Below, in pieces: positions 37,109 to 44,833 of a stretch of 64,000 nt of DNA (positions are counted from its first letter, which is position 1; every line of letters begins with the position of its first letter). The translations under genes and the position numbers were made by a program. The stretch comes from CBEULR01 sp965544035 (GTDB lineage: Bacteria; Bacillota; Desulfotomaculia; Desulfotomaculales; Desulforudaceae), in assembly GCA_965544035.1 (NCBI GenBank), contig CBEULR010000001.1, forward strand, positions 159,749 to 223,748. Direction: 5' to 3'. The notes below the pieces were generated by a model. It was given only the letters and a program-made list of their open reading frames with translations, was not told where the DNA came from and did no database searches.

Positions 37109-37468
37109 TCAGATTCTAGGCTTGAAGACAAAAGATGCGAAGTAGGTAAACACCAGGGCGGCTGTGAGTATGGCAGCCGGAGCTTCGAACGGACCGGTAA
37201 ATGCACCCAAAAACCCGCCTTGGTCTACGGCGTGAAAGGTGGATTCGGTCATCAGATGTCCCAAGCCGGAGATTGGAATGAGCGCCCCCGCACCGGCCCA
37301 GTCGACGAGGGGACCGTAGATTCCGACGGCCGACAGTACGGCACCCGCACTGATAAAACCCACGAGAAGGTGTGCCGGAGTTATTCGATAATCCGTCAGG
37401 TCGAGCAACAGTTGTCCGATCATACACAGGATTCCACCGACAATAAACGCTGCTGCAAAGACCACCAA
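37109..37468 (-). CDS. spoVAE: stage V sporulation protein AE (SpoVAEb)
   Basis: 119 residues, three to four membrane helices. The shared SpoVAC/AE motif is present as GAGALIPISGLGHLM. It is part of the SpoVA channel that moves dipicolinate into and out of the spore core. It starts with TTG 37468 behind AGGTAGG, 6 nt after the spoVAD stop. Confidence 0.95.
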   Translation of the reverse strand: MVVFAAAFIVGGILCMIGQLLLDLTDYRITPAHLLVGFISAGAVLSAVGIYGPLVDWAGAGALIPISGLGHLMTESTFHAVDQGGFLGAFTGPFEAPAAILTAALVFTYFASFVFKPRI

Positions 37469-37474
37469 TACTTC

Positions 37475-38488
37475 CTACCTTTTCTCAATAACAATCGCAT
37501 GGCTGACAGCGGGAATGGTTTCGCCCTGCCAAGTTGTCTTTCCGTTCAGCAGGGCGCCTGACCCCAGCGCCAAGACACGGTCGACCCGCCCGGTGGCCAA
37601 CAGTTGCATGACGTGGCCGCAGGTGACGACTGCCGAACAGGCGCAACCGCAGCCGCCTGCATCTGTGTCCTGGCGTTCCCGGTCATAGATCAGCACTCCA
37701 CCGTCTTGATGGCGTCCGGCCAAATCGTAACCGCGTTCGGCCATGAGCGCGCCGAATGCGTGGCTGCCGTGATGGCCGAGATCACCGGTCAGCAAGAGAT
37801 CAAAGTCCTGCGGACGTAGTCCCGTATCCCTCATGAAACGGAGGGCGGTGTCTACAACCGCGGGGACCATTGCCGCCCCGCAGTTATGGGGATCATTAAT
37901 TCCGAAATCGACCACGCGGCCGACGGTAGCATGCGTGATCCTCGGGCCCGCTCCCTCTCGCGTCACTACCATCGCCCCCGCTCCGGTAACCGTGTGGGAG
38001 GCCCAAGGAGGACGCTGCGCGGCGAGTTCGGCAGCATAACCGAAACGTCGGAGGCCTGCTCCGTAGTGCGAAGATGCTGCGACCAACACTCTTTCAGCAA
38101 AACCCCCGTCCAGCAAAGCGGAGGCGATAATCAGACCTTCGTACATCGTGGAGCAGGCGCTAAACAGGCCAAGATACGGAATACCGAGTGCCCGCGCGCT
38201 GAATGACGATGAAGTCAGCTGGTTTAGTAAGTCCCCGGCCAAAAAGTAGTCGATCTGATCCGGCTTGAGATTCGCCTTTTCAAGCGCCTTGTATGCCGTT
38301 TCCTCCAGGAAGCGCTGTTCCGCAGCTTCCCAGTGTTTTTCACCGAAGTAGGGGTCGTCGATCACTTTGTCGAATGTGGATCGGAGAGGTCCTTGACCCT
38401 CTTTTCGCCCCACGATGGAAGCTGCCGAAACGATCACCGGAGGGTCTTGGAAGACCACCGTGAAGCCCGTTTTCTTGGGCACCGGCAT
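37475..38488 (-). CDS. spoVAD: stage V sporulation protein AD
   Basis: 337 residues with a thiolase-like fold; SpoVAD binds dipicolinic acid on the outer face of the spore inner membrane. Seen: KKTGFTVVFQDPPVI at the N-terminus, the LGLFSACSTMYEGL block and the DLGHHGSHAFG-like DLLLTGDLGHHG. ATG 38488 is preferred to GTG 38497 because GAGGG overlaps the latter. Confidence 0.96.
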   Translation of the reverse strand: MPVPKKTGFTVVFQDPPVIVSAASIVGRKEGQGPLRSTFDKVIDDPYFGEKHWEAAEQRFLEETAYKALEKANLKPDQIDYFLAGDLLNQLTSSSFSARALGIPYLGLFSACSTMYEGLIIASALLDGGFAERVLVAASSHYGAGLRRFGYAAELAAQRPPWASHTVTGAGAMVVTREGAGPRITHATVGRVVDFGINDPHNCGAAMVPAVVDTALRFMRDTGLRPQDFDLLLTGDLGHHGSHAFGALMAERGYDLAGRHQDGGVLIYDRERQDTDAGGCGCACSAVVTCGHVMQLLATGRVDRVLALGSGALLNGKTTWQGETIPAVSHAIVIEKR

Positions 38489-38613
38489 AGATCTCACCCT
38501 CTCATCTTCGGTGGCATCACATCAGGCCGAGCCAAGGGCTCTATTAATTATGTGTGGAATAGGGGCTTTTGATACGAGAGAACGCAAGAGTGGCGAGTAT
38601 CCGCCAACAATCA

Positions 38614-39072
38614 TCAGAAGAGATAGTAGAAGAGTCCGGCCAGCCAGGAAATAACAACACCAAACACCAGAACGGGGCCGGCAATAGAAAAAACATCGGC
38701 CCCAACACCGACAACCAATCCTTCGCGGCGTGCTTCGATAGCGGGCGCAACCATTACATTCGCTAAACCGCTGATGGGGATTAGCACTCCAGCACCGGCC
38801 CAGCGGCAGGATTTATCGTAAAGGCCGGTTGCCGTAAGTACCGCCCCCAAGAGGATGAGTGTCGCCAGGGTAACCGAAACGGCGTCCGACATCGATAGCC
38901 CCAGACTCTGATAAAACATTAGCAAAACCTGGCCAACTGACGCAATTGTACCGCCGACGGCGAAGGACAGGACTGCGTTTCGAAAAATCGGGGGAGAAGG
39001 ACGTACCCGTTCGACGAAGTCTTTGTACTGATGCTTCTGGGTGAGCAACGGTTTGCTGGGATCGACGTGCAA
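38614..39072 (-). CDS. spoVAC: stage V sporulation protein AC
   Basis: 152 residues, four hydrophobic helices; a mechanosensitive component of the SpoVA dipicolinate channel. The SpoVAC/AE signature GAGVLIPISGLANVM is present, preceded by TGLYDKSCRW. TTG at 39072 has GGGAGG 8 nt upstream; the longer frame (39105) would start inside the dodecin terminator. 125 nt separate it from spoVAD, with nothing recognisable in that gap. Confidence 0.94.
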   Translation of the reverse strand: MHVDPSKPLLTQKHQYKDFVERVRPSPPIFRNAVLSFAVGGTIASVGQVLLMFYQSLGLSMSDAVSVTLATLILLGAVLTATGLYDKSCRWAGAGVLIPISGLANVMVAPAIEARREGLVVGVGADVFSIAGPVLVFGVVISWLAGLFYYLF

Positions 39073-39095
39073 GTGACGCACCTCCCACCGGTTGG

Positions 39096-39118
39096 GAAAG
39101 GGCACCCGGGTGGTGCCC
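39096..39118 (-). terminator. hairpin between dodecin and spoVAC
   Basis: GGGCACC (39100-39106) and GGTGCCC (39112-39118) form a stem that begins at the dodecin stop. Only a short T tract follows (CCCTTTCCC), so partial read-through into spoVA is plausible. Confidence 0.55.
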
Positions 39119-39312
39119 TACTTGACGGCGGCTATTTTGCAGTTCGCCTTGTAACCGACAACCTTCCCGTTTTCCACCTTGGCAGTGAAATTCACCACCT
39201 CGACGCCGGTCACATTGCCGAGGCTCTGTGCGGCTTCGGAAACGGCTGAGTTGACGGCATCCTGCCAGCTCTGGCTGGATTCGCCGATAAATTCCTCTAC
39301 CTTCACGTGCAT
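39118..39312 (-). CDS. dodecin family flavin-binding protein
   Basis: 64 residues, the usual dodecin length. Dodecins form dodecameric shells that store flavin or CoA. The pattern VEEFIGESSQSWQDAV, then VTGVEVVNFTAKVENGKV and YKANCKIA matches the family. Strong ribosome binding site AGGAGGAGGG. It stands between sigF and spoVAC behind a forespore-type promoter, which suggests a role in the developing spore. Confidence 0.93.
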   Translation of the reverse strand: MHVKVEEFIGESSQSWQDAVNSAVSEAAQSLGNVTGVEVVNFTAKVENGKVVGYKANCKIAAVK

Positions 39313-39347
39313 AATAACCCTCCTCCTAATTTGTTACTAGCCAAGAG

Positions 39348-39378
39348 TATTATGCCTTGACGCCGATGGTTTTTATGC
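39348..39378 (-). promoter_or_regulatory. forespore (sigma-G-like) promoter of dodecin
   Basis: Minus strand: GCATA at 39374-39378 and CATAATA at 39348-39354. Both hexamer-like elements match the sigma-G consensus; the spacer is 19 nt, one longer than usual. It lies inside the 3' end of the sigF region. Confidence 0.5.
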
Positions 39379-40164
39379 ATGTTCAGAGCTGTCCCCCTGC
39401 TCCTGAGCCATAGAGCGAAGCTTTTTGAGTGCCTCCCTCTCCAGTCTGGAAACCTGAACCTGAGAAAGATTTAGCAATCGCGCCACCTCCGCCTGAGTCT
39501 TGTCTTTGTAAAAACGCCAGTTGATAATCTTCCGGTCGCGCTCGGGAAGGCTCTCCAGGAGTTCCTGTAGGGCTACGCTTTCGATCCAGGCCTCCTCCCC
39601 CTGTTCTCTGTTGCGAAGCTGATCCATAATGTAGATCGCATCCCCTTCTTCCTGATGGAGGATGTCATATAATGAGGCCGGCGTCTGTCCTGCTTCCAGT
39701 GCGGCTACCAACTCCTCTCTCGGCACGTCCAAAGCGTCCGATATTTCGCCGATGGTGGGCTCCCGGTCCAGTTTCGACTGAAGCTGTTCTTTGGTGGTTT
39801 GAATACGCCACGCCAACTCCTTCAGGGAACGGCTGACGCGGATCGGGGTGTCGTCGCGAAGGAATCGCCTGATTTCACCGATAATCATCGGCACGGCGTA
39901 CGTTGAAAACTTGACGTTGAAAGAGAGATCAAATTTATCTATGGCTTTGATCAAGCCAATGCATCCGATTTGAAACAGGTCGTCCACATCGTACCCGCGG
40001 CCTTCAAAGCGCCTGATTACATTGCACACCAGTTTCAGGTTCGCATTGATCAAGGTTTCCCGCGCCTTGACGTCGCCTTGCTGCGAAGCCTTGATTAGGC
40101 GTTTGGTTTCCTTATCCTTGAGGAGCGGATGATTGGGAATATTGATATCAATCCGTGCGCGCAT
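39373..40164 (-). CDS. sigF: RNA polymerase sporulation sigma factor F
   Basis: 263 residues. Sigma-F starts the forespore programme. Region 2 (LINANLKLVCNVIRRFEGRGYDVDDLFQ..., with DLFQIGCIGLIKAIDKF), region 3 and the region 4 helix-turn-helix (KTQAEVARLLNLSQVQVSRLE) are all present. ATG at 40164 follows GGAGG; the longer frame (40287) is out. It overlaps spoIIAB by 17 bp, the usual tricistronic arrangement. Confidence 0.97.
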   Translation of the reverse strand: MRARIDINIPNHPLLKDKETKRLIKASQQGDVKARETLINANLKLVCNVIRRFEGRGYDVDDLFQIGCIGLIKAIDKFDLSFNVKFSTYAVPMIIGEIRRFLRDDTPIRVSRSLKELAWRIQTTKEQLQSKLDREPTIGEISDALDVPREELVAALEAGQTPASLYDILHQEEGDAIYIMDQLRNREQGEEAWIESVALQELLESLPERDRKIINWRFYKDKTQAEVARLLNLSQVQVSRLEREALKKLRSMAQEQGDSSEHA

Positions 40165-40594
40165 TGTTCCTCCGAGAAGCGGGTCGCTTGAACATCCTGA
40201 CCCTCGTACCCTTTCCCGGATCGGAAACGATCTCCAATCGGTCAACAAATGAGCGCATAAATGAAAAACCAAGGCCGAGACGCTCATCCACGGTGGATAC
40301 TCCGGGCTTCAGGGCCTCGTCGATATCACTGATCCCTCGTCCTCGGTCTTCGATTATTACCTCAAGCTCACCATTTGAAATGTATGCCGACATTTTGACG
40401 ACGTGATCAGGGTCGTTCCGATACCCGTGGATAATCGCATTGGATACTGCTTCCGAGACCGCTCCCTTCAAGTCATCCAACTCCGACACCGTGTAGTCCA
40501 GCTGAGCAGCGAAAGCGGCTATGGCCACACGTGCCAGGCCGACATTCTCGGGTCGACTAAGGAATTCCAAACGAACCAAGTTGTCAAAATCCAT
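40148..40594 (-). CDS. spoIIAB: anti-sigma-F factor, serine kinase
   Basis: 148 residues, GHKL-fold. It holds sigma-F inactive and phosphorylates SpoIIAA. The N-box is GAVSEAVSNAIIHGY, the G1 box IEDRGRGI and the ATP-lid portion LGLGFSFM follow. Starts at the same base at which the spoIIAA stop ends. Confidence 0.96.
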   Translation of the reverse strand: MDFDNLVRLEFLSRPENVGLARVAIAAFAAQLDYTVSELDDLKGAVSEAVSNAIIHGYRNDPDHVVKMSAYISNGELEVIIEDRGRGISDIDEALKPGVSTVDERLGLGFSFMRSFVDRLEIVSDPGKGTRVRMFKRPASRRNNARTD

Positions 40595-40950
40595 CAGGAC
40601 AACCCTCCCTGGTCCAGATCAGCGGCCGCCTGCATATCATCATCATACTCGCTGCTGATGCGCAGTACCCCCGAAAGCTCAAGTACACGCCGGACGGCAG
40701 GCTCGACCCCGACAAAAGCCATTTTTCCGCCCCGGTCTGAGATCCTCCGGTATCTCCCGAGGATTACCCCCAAACCGGAGGAGTCAATGAATGATACATC
40801 AGACAAGTCGAAAACAATGTGGGTCGCCCCGGATTGATCAAGTGCGGTTTCCAAGGCGGCACGCATCTCATCGGCAACCCGCATATCAAGTTCACCGTGC
40901 AGACGGGCGATAAGCACATTGCCCCGGACTTCAAATCCCGGTGCCGTCAA
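40594..40950 (-). CDS. spoIIAA: anti-sigma-F factor antagonist
   Basis: 118 residues, STAS domain. The phosphorylated serine is in FIDSSGLGVILGRY (B. subtilis Ser58 equivalent). The longest frame (41007) would start upstream of the -35 element; GGGAGGG with 7 nt before TTG 40950 gives a protein of the B. subtilis length (117). It heads the spoIIA operon behind a sigma-H promoter. Confidence 0.95.
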   Translation of the reverse strand: MTAPGFEVRGNVLIARLHGELDMRVADEMRAALETALDQSGATHIVFDLSDVSFIDSSGLGVILGRYRRISDRGGKMAFVGVEPAVRRVLELSGVLRISSEYDDDMQAAADLDQGGLS

Positions 40951-40987
40951 TCCCTTTCCCTCCCGTAGATCATTTAATGGTGTTTGC

Positions 40988-41014
40988 ATTCTACAGACCA
41001 GCCGCAATTCCTGC
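40988..41014 (-). promoter_or_regulatory. sigma-H promoter of the spoIIA operon
   Basis: Minus strand: GCAGGAATT (41006-41014), 11-nt spacer, GTAGAAT (40988-40994). Both boxes match the sigma-H consensus RnAGGAwWW and RnnGAAT exactly. A second overlapping -35 candidate (GAAGGAATT) lies just upstream. The predicted transcript starts about 30 nt before the spoIIAA TTG. Confidence 0.75.
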
Positions 41015-41044
41015 TAATTCCTTCCAAAACGGTCCCCGTCAATA

Positions 41045-41074
41045 AGTATAAGGGGCGGCTCCTGAAGCCGCCCC
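41045..41074 (-). terminator. terminator of dacF
   Basis: GGGGCGGC (41052-41059) and GCCGCCCC (41067-41074) with a short loop, followed on the minus strand by TTATACTT. It separates dacF from the spoIIA operon. Confidence 0.8.
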
Positions 41075-41093
41075 TTCCGCTTGGTTTGCAGTT

Positions 41094-42251
41094 TTAGTTG
41101 AGGATGCTGGTGCCCATTCGGTAGATTTCCTCCAACAGGCTCAACCGATCTACCTGCCTTTCGGCGACCAGGTCCACACGGAGCACTTCCTCACCATTGT
41201 TGGTTGCCACAAGTGCTCCTACCGATGCACCGGCTTCCACCGGAGCGACCAGACGTTCGGGTGCCTCGACGGTGAAACTGATGCCTTCACTTTCACCTTT
41301 GGGAACGACGACCGTCACTTCCTGCGGTGTCACCAGCTGCACTTCCTGATGTATTCCCTTTTCAACCGGGATGGTCTTAATTGTCTTTCCCTTTTCCGCC
41401 AGCAGGACGGCTTCGTACCTGGCGAAGCCCCAATTAAACAGTTTCATTGACTCCTGGAAATGCGACTTTGGCTCCGCGCAGGACAGTACGACCGCAATCA
41501 AGCGCAGGTTGTCTCTCTTCGCAGTGGAGGCGAGGCAGTATTTGGCCTCGTTTGTCCATCCGGTCTTCCCGCCGTCGGCTCCGTTATACCACCACAACAG
41601 TTTGTTGGTATTCCACAGCTTGAATTCGCCGCCACGCAGATCATATTCCTTGATTCCGGTGACCTCCATAAACGCAGGGTACTTTATGGCTTCACGGAGG
41701 ATTAAAGCTTGGTCTCTCGCCGAGGAGCAATGGCCCTCGGCCGGGAGACCGGTGACGTTAACATAATGTGTATTTTTGCATCCAAGCTCGGTGGCCCTTT
41801 CATTCATCATGTCTACGAATGCCTCCACCGAGCCGGCGATGTGCTCAGCGAGGGCCACGCTCGCATCATTGGCCGATCCGGTGGCCACTGCAATCAGCAT
41901 TTCACGGAAGGTAAATTCTTCGCCGGGTTCGAGGTAGATTTGCGATCCTCCCATACTAGCCGCGTACTCGCTCGCCGTAACCACCGAATCCATGCTCACT
42001 TTATTGCTCTCCAGGGCCTCCACGGCAAGCAACATGGTCATTATTTTGGTTACACTTGCTATTGGTCTTGGAGTATCGGGATCCTTCTCAAACAGCAATC
42101 GGCCCGATACCGGGTCCATTAAGACAGCCGATTCAGCCTTGGTTTCCAATGCCGGCTTCGTGTCCTTGTCGGCAAGGGCAGGCGGGATGCACACCGTTAG
42201 GATCAGGCAGGCAGCCAGCATTACAGCCATATAGAAACGATATCTTACCAT
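41094..42251 (-). CDS. dacF: D-alanyl-D-alanine carboxypeptidase (DacF type)
   Basis: 385 residues, secreted penicillin-binding protein 5 family. Signal peptide at about 5-28 (AVMLAACLILTVCIPPALA). Active-site motifs SVTK (in PIASVTKIM), SAN (ATGSANDAS) and KTG (DGGKTGWT) are intact. It ends in an amphipathic helix, as expected for a membrane-tethered enzyme. Upstream of spoIIA as in B. subtilis, with a forespore promoter, so it should trim spore cortex peptides. Confidence 0.95.
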   Translation of the reverse strand: MVRYRFYMAVMLAACLILTVCIPPALADKDTKPALETKAESAVLMDPVSGRLLFEKDPDTPRPIASVTKIMTMLLAVEALESNKVSMDSVVTASEYAASMGGSQIYLEPGEEFTFREMLIAVATGSANDASVALAEHIAGSVEAFVDMMNERATELGCKNTHYVNVTGLPAEGHCSSARDQALILREAIKYPAFMEVTGIKEYDLRGGEFKLWNTNKLLWWYNGADGGKTGWTNEAKYCLASTAKRDNLRLIAVVLSCAEPKSHFQESMKLFNWGFARYEAVLLAEKGKTIKTIPVEKGIHQEVQLVTPQEVTVVVPKGESEGISFTVEAPERLVAPVEAGASVGALVATNNGEEVLRVDLVAERQVDRLSLLEEIYRMGTSILN

Positions 42252-42285
42252 ATCTATCTTCCTCCCGGAGTGTATTGCTCTTTCT

Positions 42286-42314
42286 TATTATGGTTTATAC
42301 CGATCATCGTATAC
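42286..42314 (-). promoter_or_regulatory. forespore promoter of dacF (sigma-F/G-like)
   Basis: Minus strand: GTATA (42310-42314), 17-nt spacer, CATAATA (42286-42292), 35 nt before the start codon. Elements and spacing match the overlapping sigma-F/sigma-G class; dacF is a sigma-F gene in B. subtilis. Confidence 0.6.
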
Positions 42315-42365
42315 TTGAAATCATGCGCCCGCATGTAAACCTGCTATGCTCTCGACGCCCCCGTC

Positions 42366-42394
42366 TTGACGCGGGATGACAAATTTCCTATAAT
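42366..42394 (+). promoter_or_regulatory. housekeeping promoter of tRNA-Trp
   Basis: TTGACG (42366-42371), 17-nt spacer, TATAAT (42389-42394). Transcription would start about 10 nt before the tRNA. Confidence 0.85.
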
Positions 42395-42410
42395 AATAAG
42401 TGTTCAATGT

Positions 42411-42486
42411 GGGGGAATAGTTCAGCCAGGTAGAACAGCGGTCTCCAAAACCGTCGACGAGGGTTCGAATCCTTCTTCCCCCGCCA
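42411..42486 (+). tRNA. trnW: tRNA-Trp (anticodon CCA)
   Basis: 76 nt. Acceptor stem GGGGGAA/TTCCCCC, T-loop GGTTCGAAT, anticodon loop TCTCCAAAA with CCA, encoded 3' GCCA. Own promoter and terminator, so a monocistronic tRNA. Confidence 0.96.
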
Positions 42487-42501
42487 TAAAGGTAACAGTC
42501 A

Positions 42502-42541
42502 CCCTTCTTTCGTGTGTGAACGGAAGAAGGGTTTTCTTTTT
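42502..42541 (+). terminator. terminator of tRNA-Trp
   Basis: CCCTTCTT (42502-42509) and AAGAAGGG (42524-42531) followed by TTTTCTTTTT. Confidence 0.85.
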
Positions 42542-42548
42542 GCGCCAG

Positions 42549-42579
42549 AAAAGGGCGCGGGACTTCTTGTCCCGCGCCC
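42549..42579 (-). terminator. terminator of the EF-G-like gene
   Basis: 11-bp GC-rich stem (42553-42563 / 42569-42579) with a 5-nt loop, followed by TTTT on the minus strand. Confidence 0.85.
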
Positions 42580-42607
42580 TCTACGATTCAAGGGGTACCC
42601 CTAGAGA

Positions 42608-44623
42608 CTATTCCTTTTCAGCCTGAGCTCTCTTGATGATATCTTCGGCAATGCGGGCAGGCACCTCTTCATATGAGTTGAATTTCATCTTAAATGAGGC
42701 GCGTCCCTGCGTCATAGCCTTCAGGTCGATAGCGTAGCGGGACAGTTCGGCCTTCGGTGCCTGAGCACGGATAACCGTAACCCGTCCAGCGGGCTCCATC
42801 CCGAGAATCCGTCCCCGCTTTGTGTTAAGGTCACTGATGATGTCGCCTGTAAAGGCCTCGGGCACCGTAACCTCGATATCCATAATCGGCTCAAGCAGCA
42901 CGGGATTAGCCTGCTGCATACCCTTCTTGAAAGCCATCGACGCCGCGATCTTGAAAGCCATTTCCGAAGAGTCAACCGGGTGATAAGAACCATCGTAAAG
43001 CGTCACCGCCACACCTGTTACCGGGTATCCAGCGAGGACGCCTTCGGTCATTGCCTCACGCAGACCCTTTTCCACCGCGGGGAAGAAGTTGCTCGGCACG
43101 GCACCGCCGAACACCTCCTCACCGAACTTGAAGTCGGTACCGTCGGTCAGCGGTTCCATCCGAATCCAGACGTGGCCGTACTGCCCGCGTCCGCCGGACT
43201 GCTTCTTGTGTTTACCCTCCACCTTGGTTTCGCTGCGTATCGTTTCGCGATACGGAATCCGTTCCGGCGACAGCACGACATCAAGACCGTATTTCCGTTT
43301 AAACCGGTCTACAATGATGTCCAACTGCGCTTCGCCCATACCGGTAACCAGGGTCTGTTTGGTTTCAGCGCTTTTCTCGACGCGAATGGTCGGCTCCTCT
43401 TCCTGCAGACGGGCTAGTGCGGTAGCCAGTTTGTCTTCTTCACCCTGAACCTTGGTGGATATCGCAACAGTCAGCGTGGGTTCGGGGAAGTTAATCCCCT
43501 CAAGGATCACCGGTTTATCCTTGGCGCACAGAGTATCACCGCTGACCGTTTCCTGTAGCTTTACCAATACGCAAATATCCCCGGCCGGAACCTGTTCGGT
43601 CGCCTCTTGATTCTTTCCTCTAACGAAGAATACCTGACCAATCTTTTCCGGCTTTTCCTTGTTCGCATTCAGCACCGTACTATCGCTCTTCAACACGCCA
43701 GAATAGACTCTTAAGAAGTTCATACGACCCACGAACGGGTCGGCCATCGTCTTAAACACAAGGGCGGCCAACGGAGCATCAGCCTCGGCCTTCGGGGGCG
43801 GGCAGTATTCGACAATCGTTTCCAGCAGAATATCGGCACCCGCATTCTTGACGGCGCTTCCGCAAAGAACGGGTACGAACTTTCCTTCGGCGAGTGCTGC
43901 CCGCAACCCACGCCGCACTTCCTCCGGCGTCAGCGGTTCACCGTCAAGATACTTGGTGAGCAGGTCGTCATCCGCTTCGGCGGCGGCCTCGGTCAGTTTT
44001 TCCAGGTATTCATTCAGTTGATCCTGAATGTCCGCCGGGATATCGGTTTCTGCCGCCTTACCGTTTGAATACTTGTATGCTTTTTGGGTAATAAGATTCA
44101 CGACACCTTCAAAACTCTCGGCCATACCAATGGGAAGCGTAAACGGAACGAAATTCTTATTAAAAGTGGAAGTCAAATCGTCCAAAACCTTTGCAAAGTT
44201 CGCGTTCTCCCGATCCAACTTGTTGATAAAGACCATACGCGGCAATTCGCGCTCATCCGCGTATTCCCAGAATACTTCGGTCATAACCTCGACGCCGTCC
44301 ACAGCCGACACTACAAATAACGCAGCGTCGGATACACGCAACGCGCCGCGAACCTCACCCACAAAATCGCTGAAACCGGGAGTATCAAGCAGGTTTACCT
44401 TCGTTCCTTTCCACTCGGCGGGGACGATACTGGTATGAATGGTCATCCCCTTTTTCACTTCTTCAGGATGATAGTCGGACGTAGTGGTGCCATCCTCCAC
44501 CCGACCCAGCCGCGACAGTACGCCGGTATTAAAAAGCATGGCCTCGGTCAGAGACGTTTTTCCTGCGCCTCCGTGAGCCACAACCCCAATATTGCGAATA
44601 TTTTCCACAGTATAGTTCTTCAA
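42608..44623 (-). CDS. elongation factor G-like GTPase (EF-G2 type)
   Basis: 671 residues with all five EF-G domains. The P-loop reads AHGGAGKTSL in place of the canonical AHVDHGKTT of translation EF-G; DTPGFSDF and NKLDRE follow. This marks the EF-G-like subfamily, whose role in translation is uncertain. It stands alone, away from rpsL-rpsG-tuf. TTG at 44623 is preceded by AGGAGG at 8 nt; the 28-residue longer frame is not supported. It has its own terminator. Confidence 0.92.
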   Translation of the reverse strand: MKNYTVENIRNIGVVAHGGAGKTSLTEAMLFNTGVLSRLGRVEDGTTTSDYHPEEVKKGMTIHTSIVPAEWKGTKVNLLDTPGFSDFVGEVRGALRVSDAALFVVSAVDGVEVMTEVFWEYADERELPRMVFINKLDRENANFAKVLDDLTSTFNKNFVPFTLPIGMAESFEGVVNLITQKAYKYSNGKAAETDIPADIQDQLNEYLEKLTEAAAEADDDLLTKYLDGEPLTPEEVRRGLRAALAEGKFVPVLCGSAVKNAGADILLETIVEYCPPPKAEADAPLAALVFKTMADPFVGRMNFLRVYSGVLKSDSTVLNANKEKPEKIGQVFFVRGKNQEATEQVPAGDICVLVKLQETVSGDTLCAKDKPVILEGINFPEPTLTVAISTKVQGEEDKLATALARLQEEEPTIRVEKSAETKQTLVTGMGEAQLDIIVDRFKRKYGLDVVLSPERIPYRETIRSETKVEGKHKKQSGGRGQYGHVWIRMEPLTDGTDFKFGEEVFGGAVPSNFFPAVEKGLREAMTEGVLAGYPVTGVAVTLYDGSYHPVDSSEMAFKIAASMAFKKGMQQANPVLLEPIMDIEVTVPEAFTGDIISDLNTKRGRILGMEPAGRVTVIRAQAPKAELSRYAIDLKAMTQGRASFKMKFNSYEEVPARIAEDIIKRAQAEKE

Positions 44624-44833
44624 CCAAGTAGCCTCCTTACTATCAATATAATGATTTCCCTGGTGGATAGGATTATATACTGCAGGCAGCACGTAACATG
44701 ACAAGATTTATACTTCGCCGGGTTGCGGCAAATTCCTTGTATGACGTGTGAACTTTTTCCCACCGGCTCCAACATAGGGCCATCGCGCTTCACATAAGTA
44801 TTACATGCCAAAAACTATCTATGGAGTCAGACG

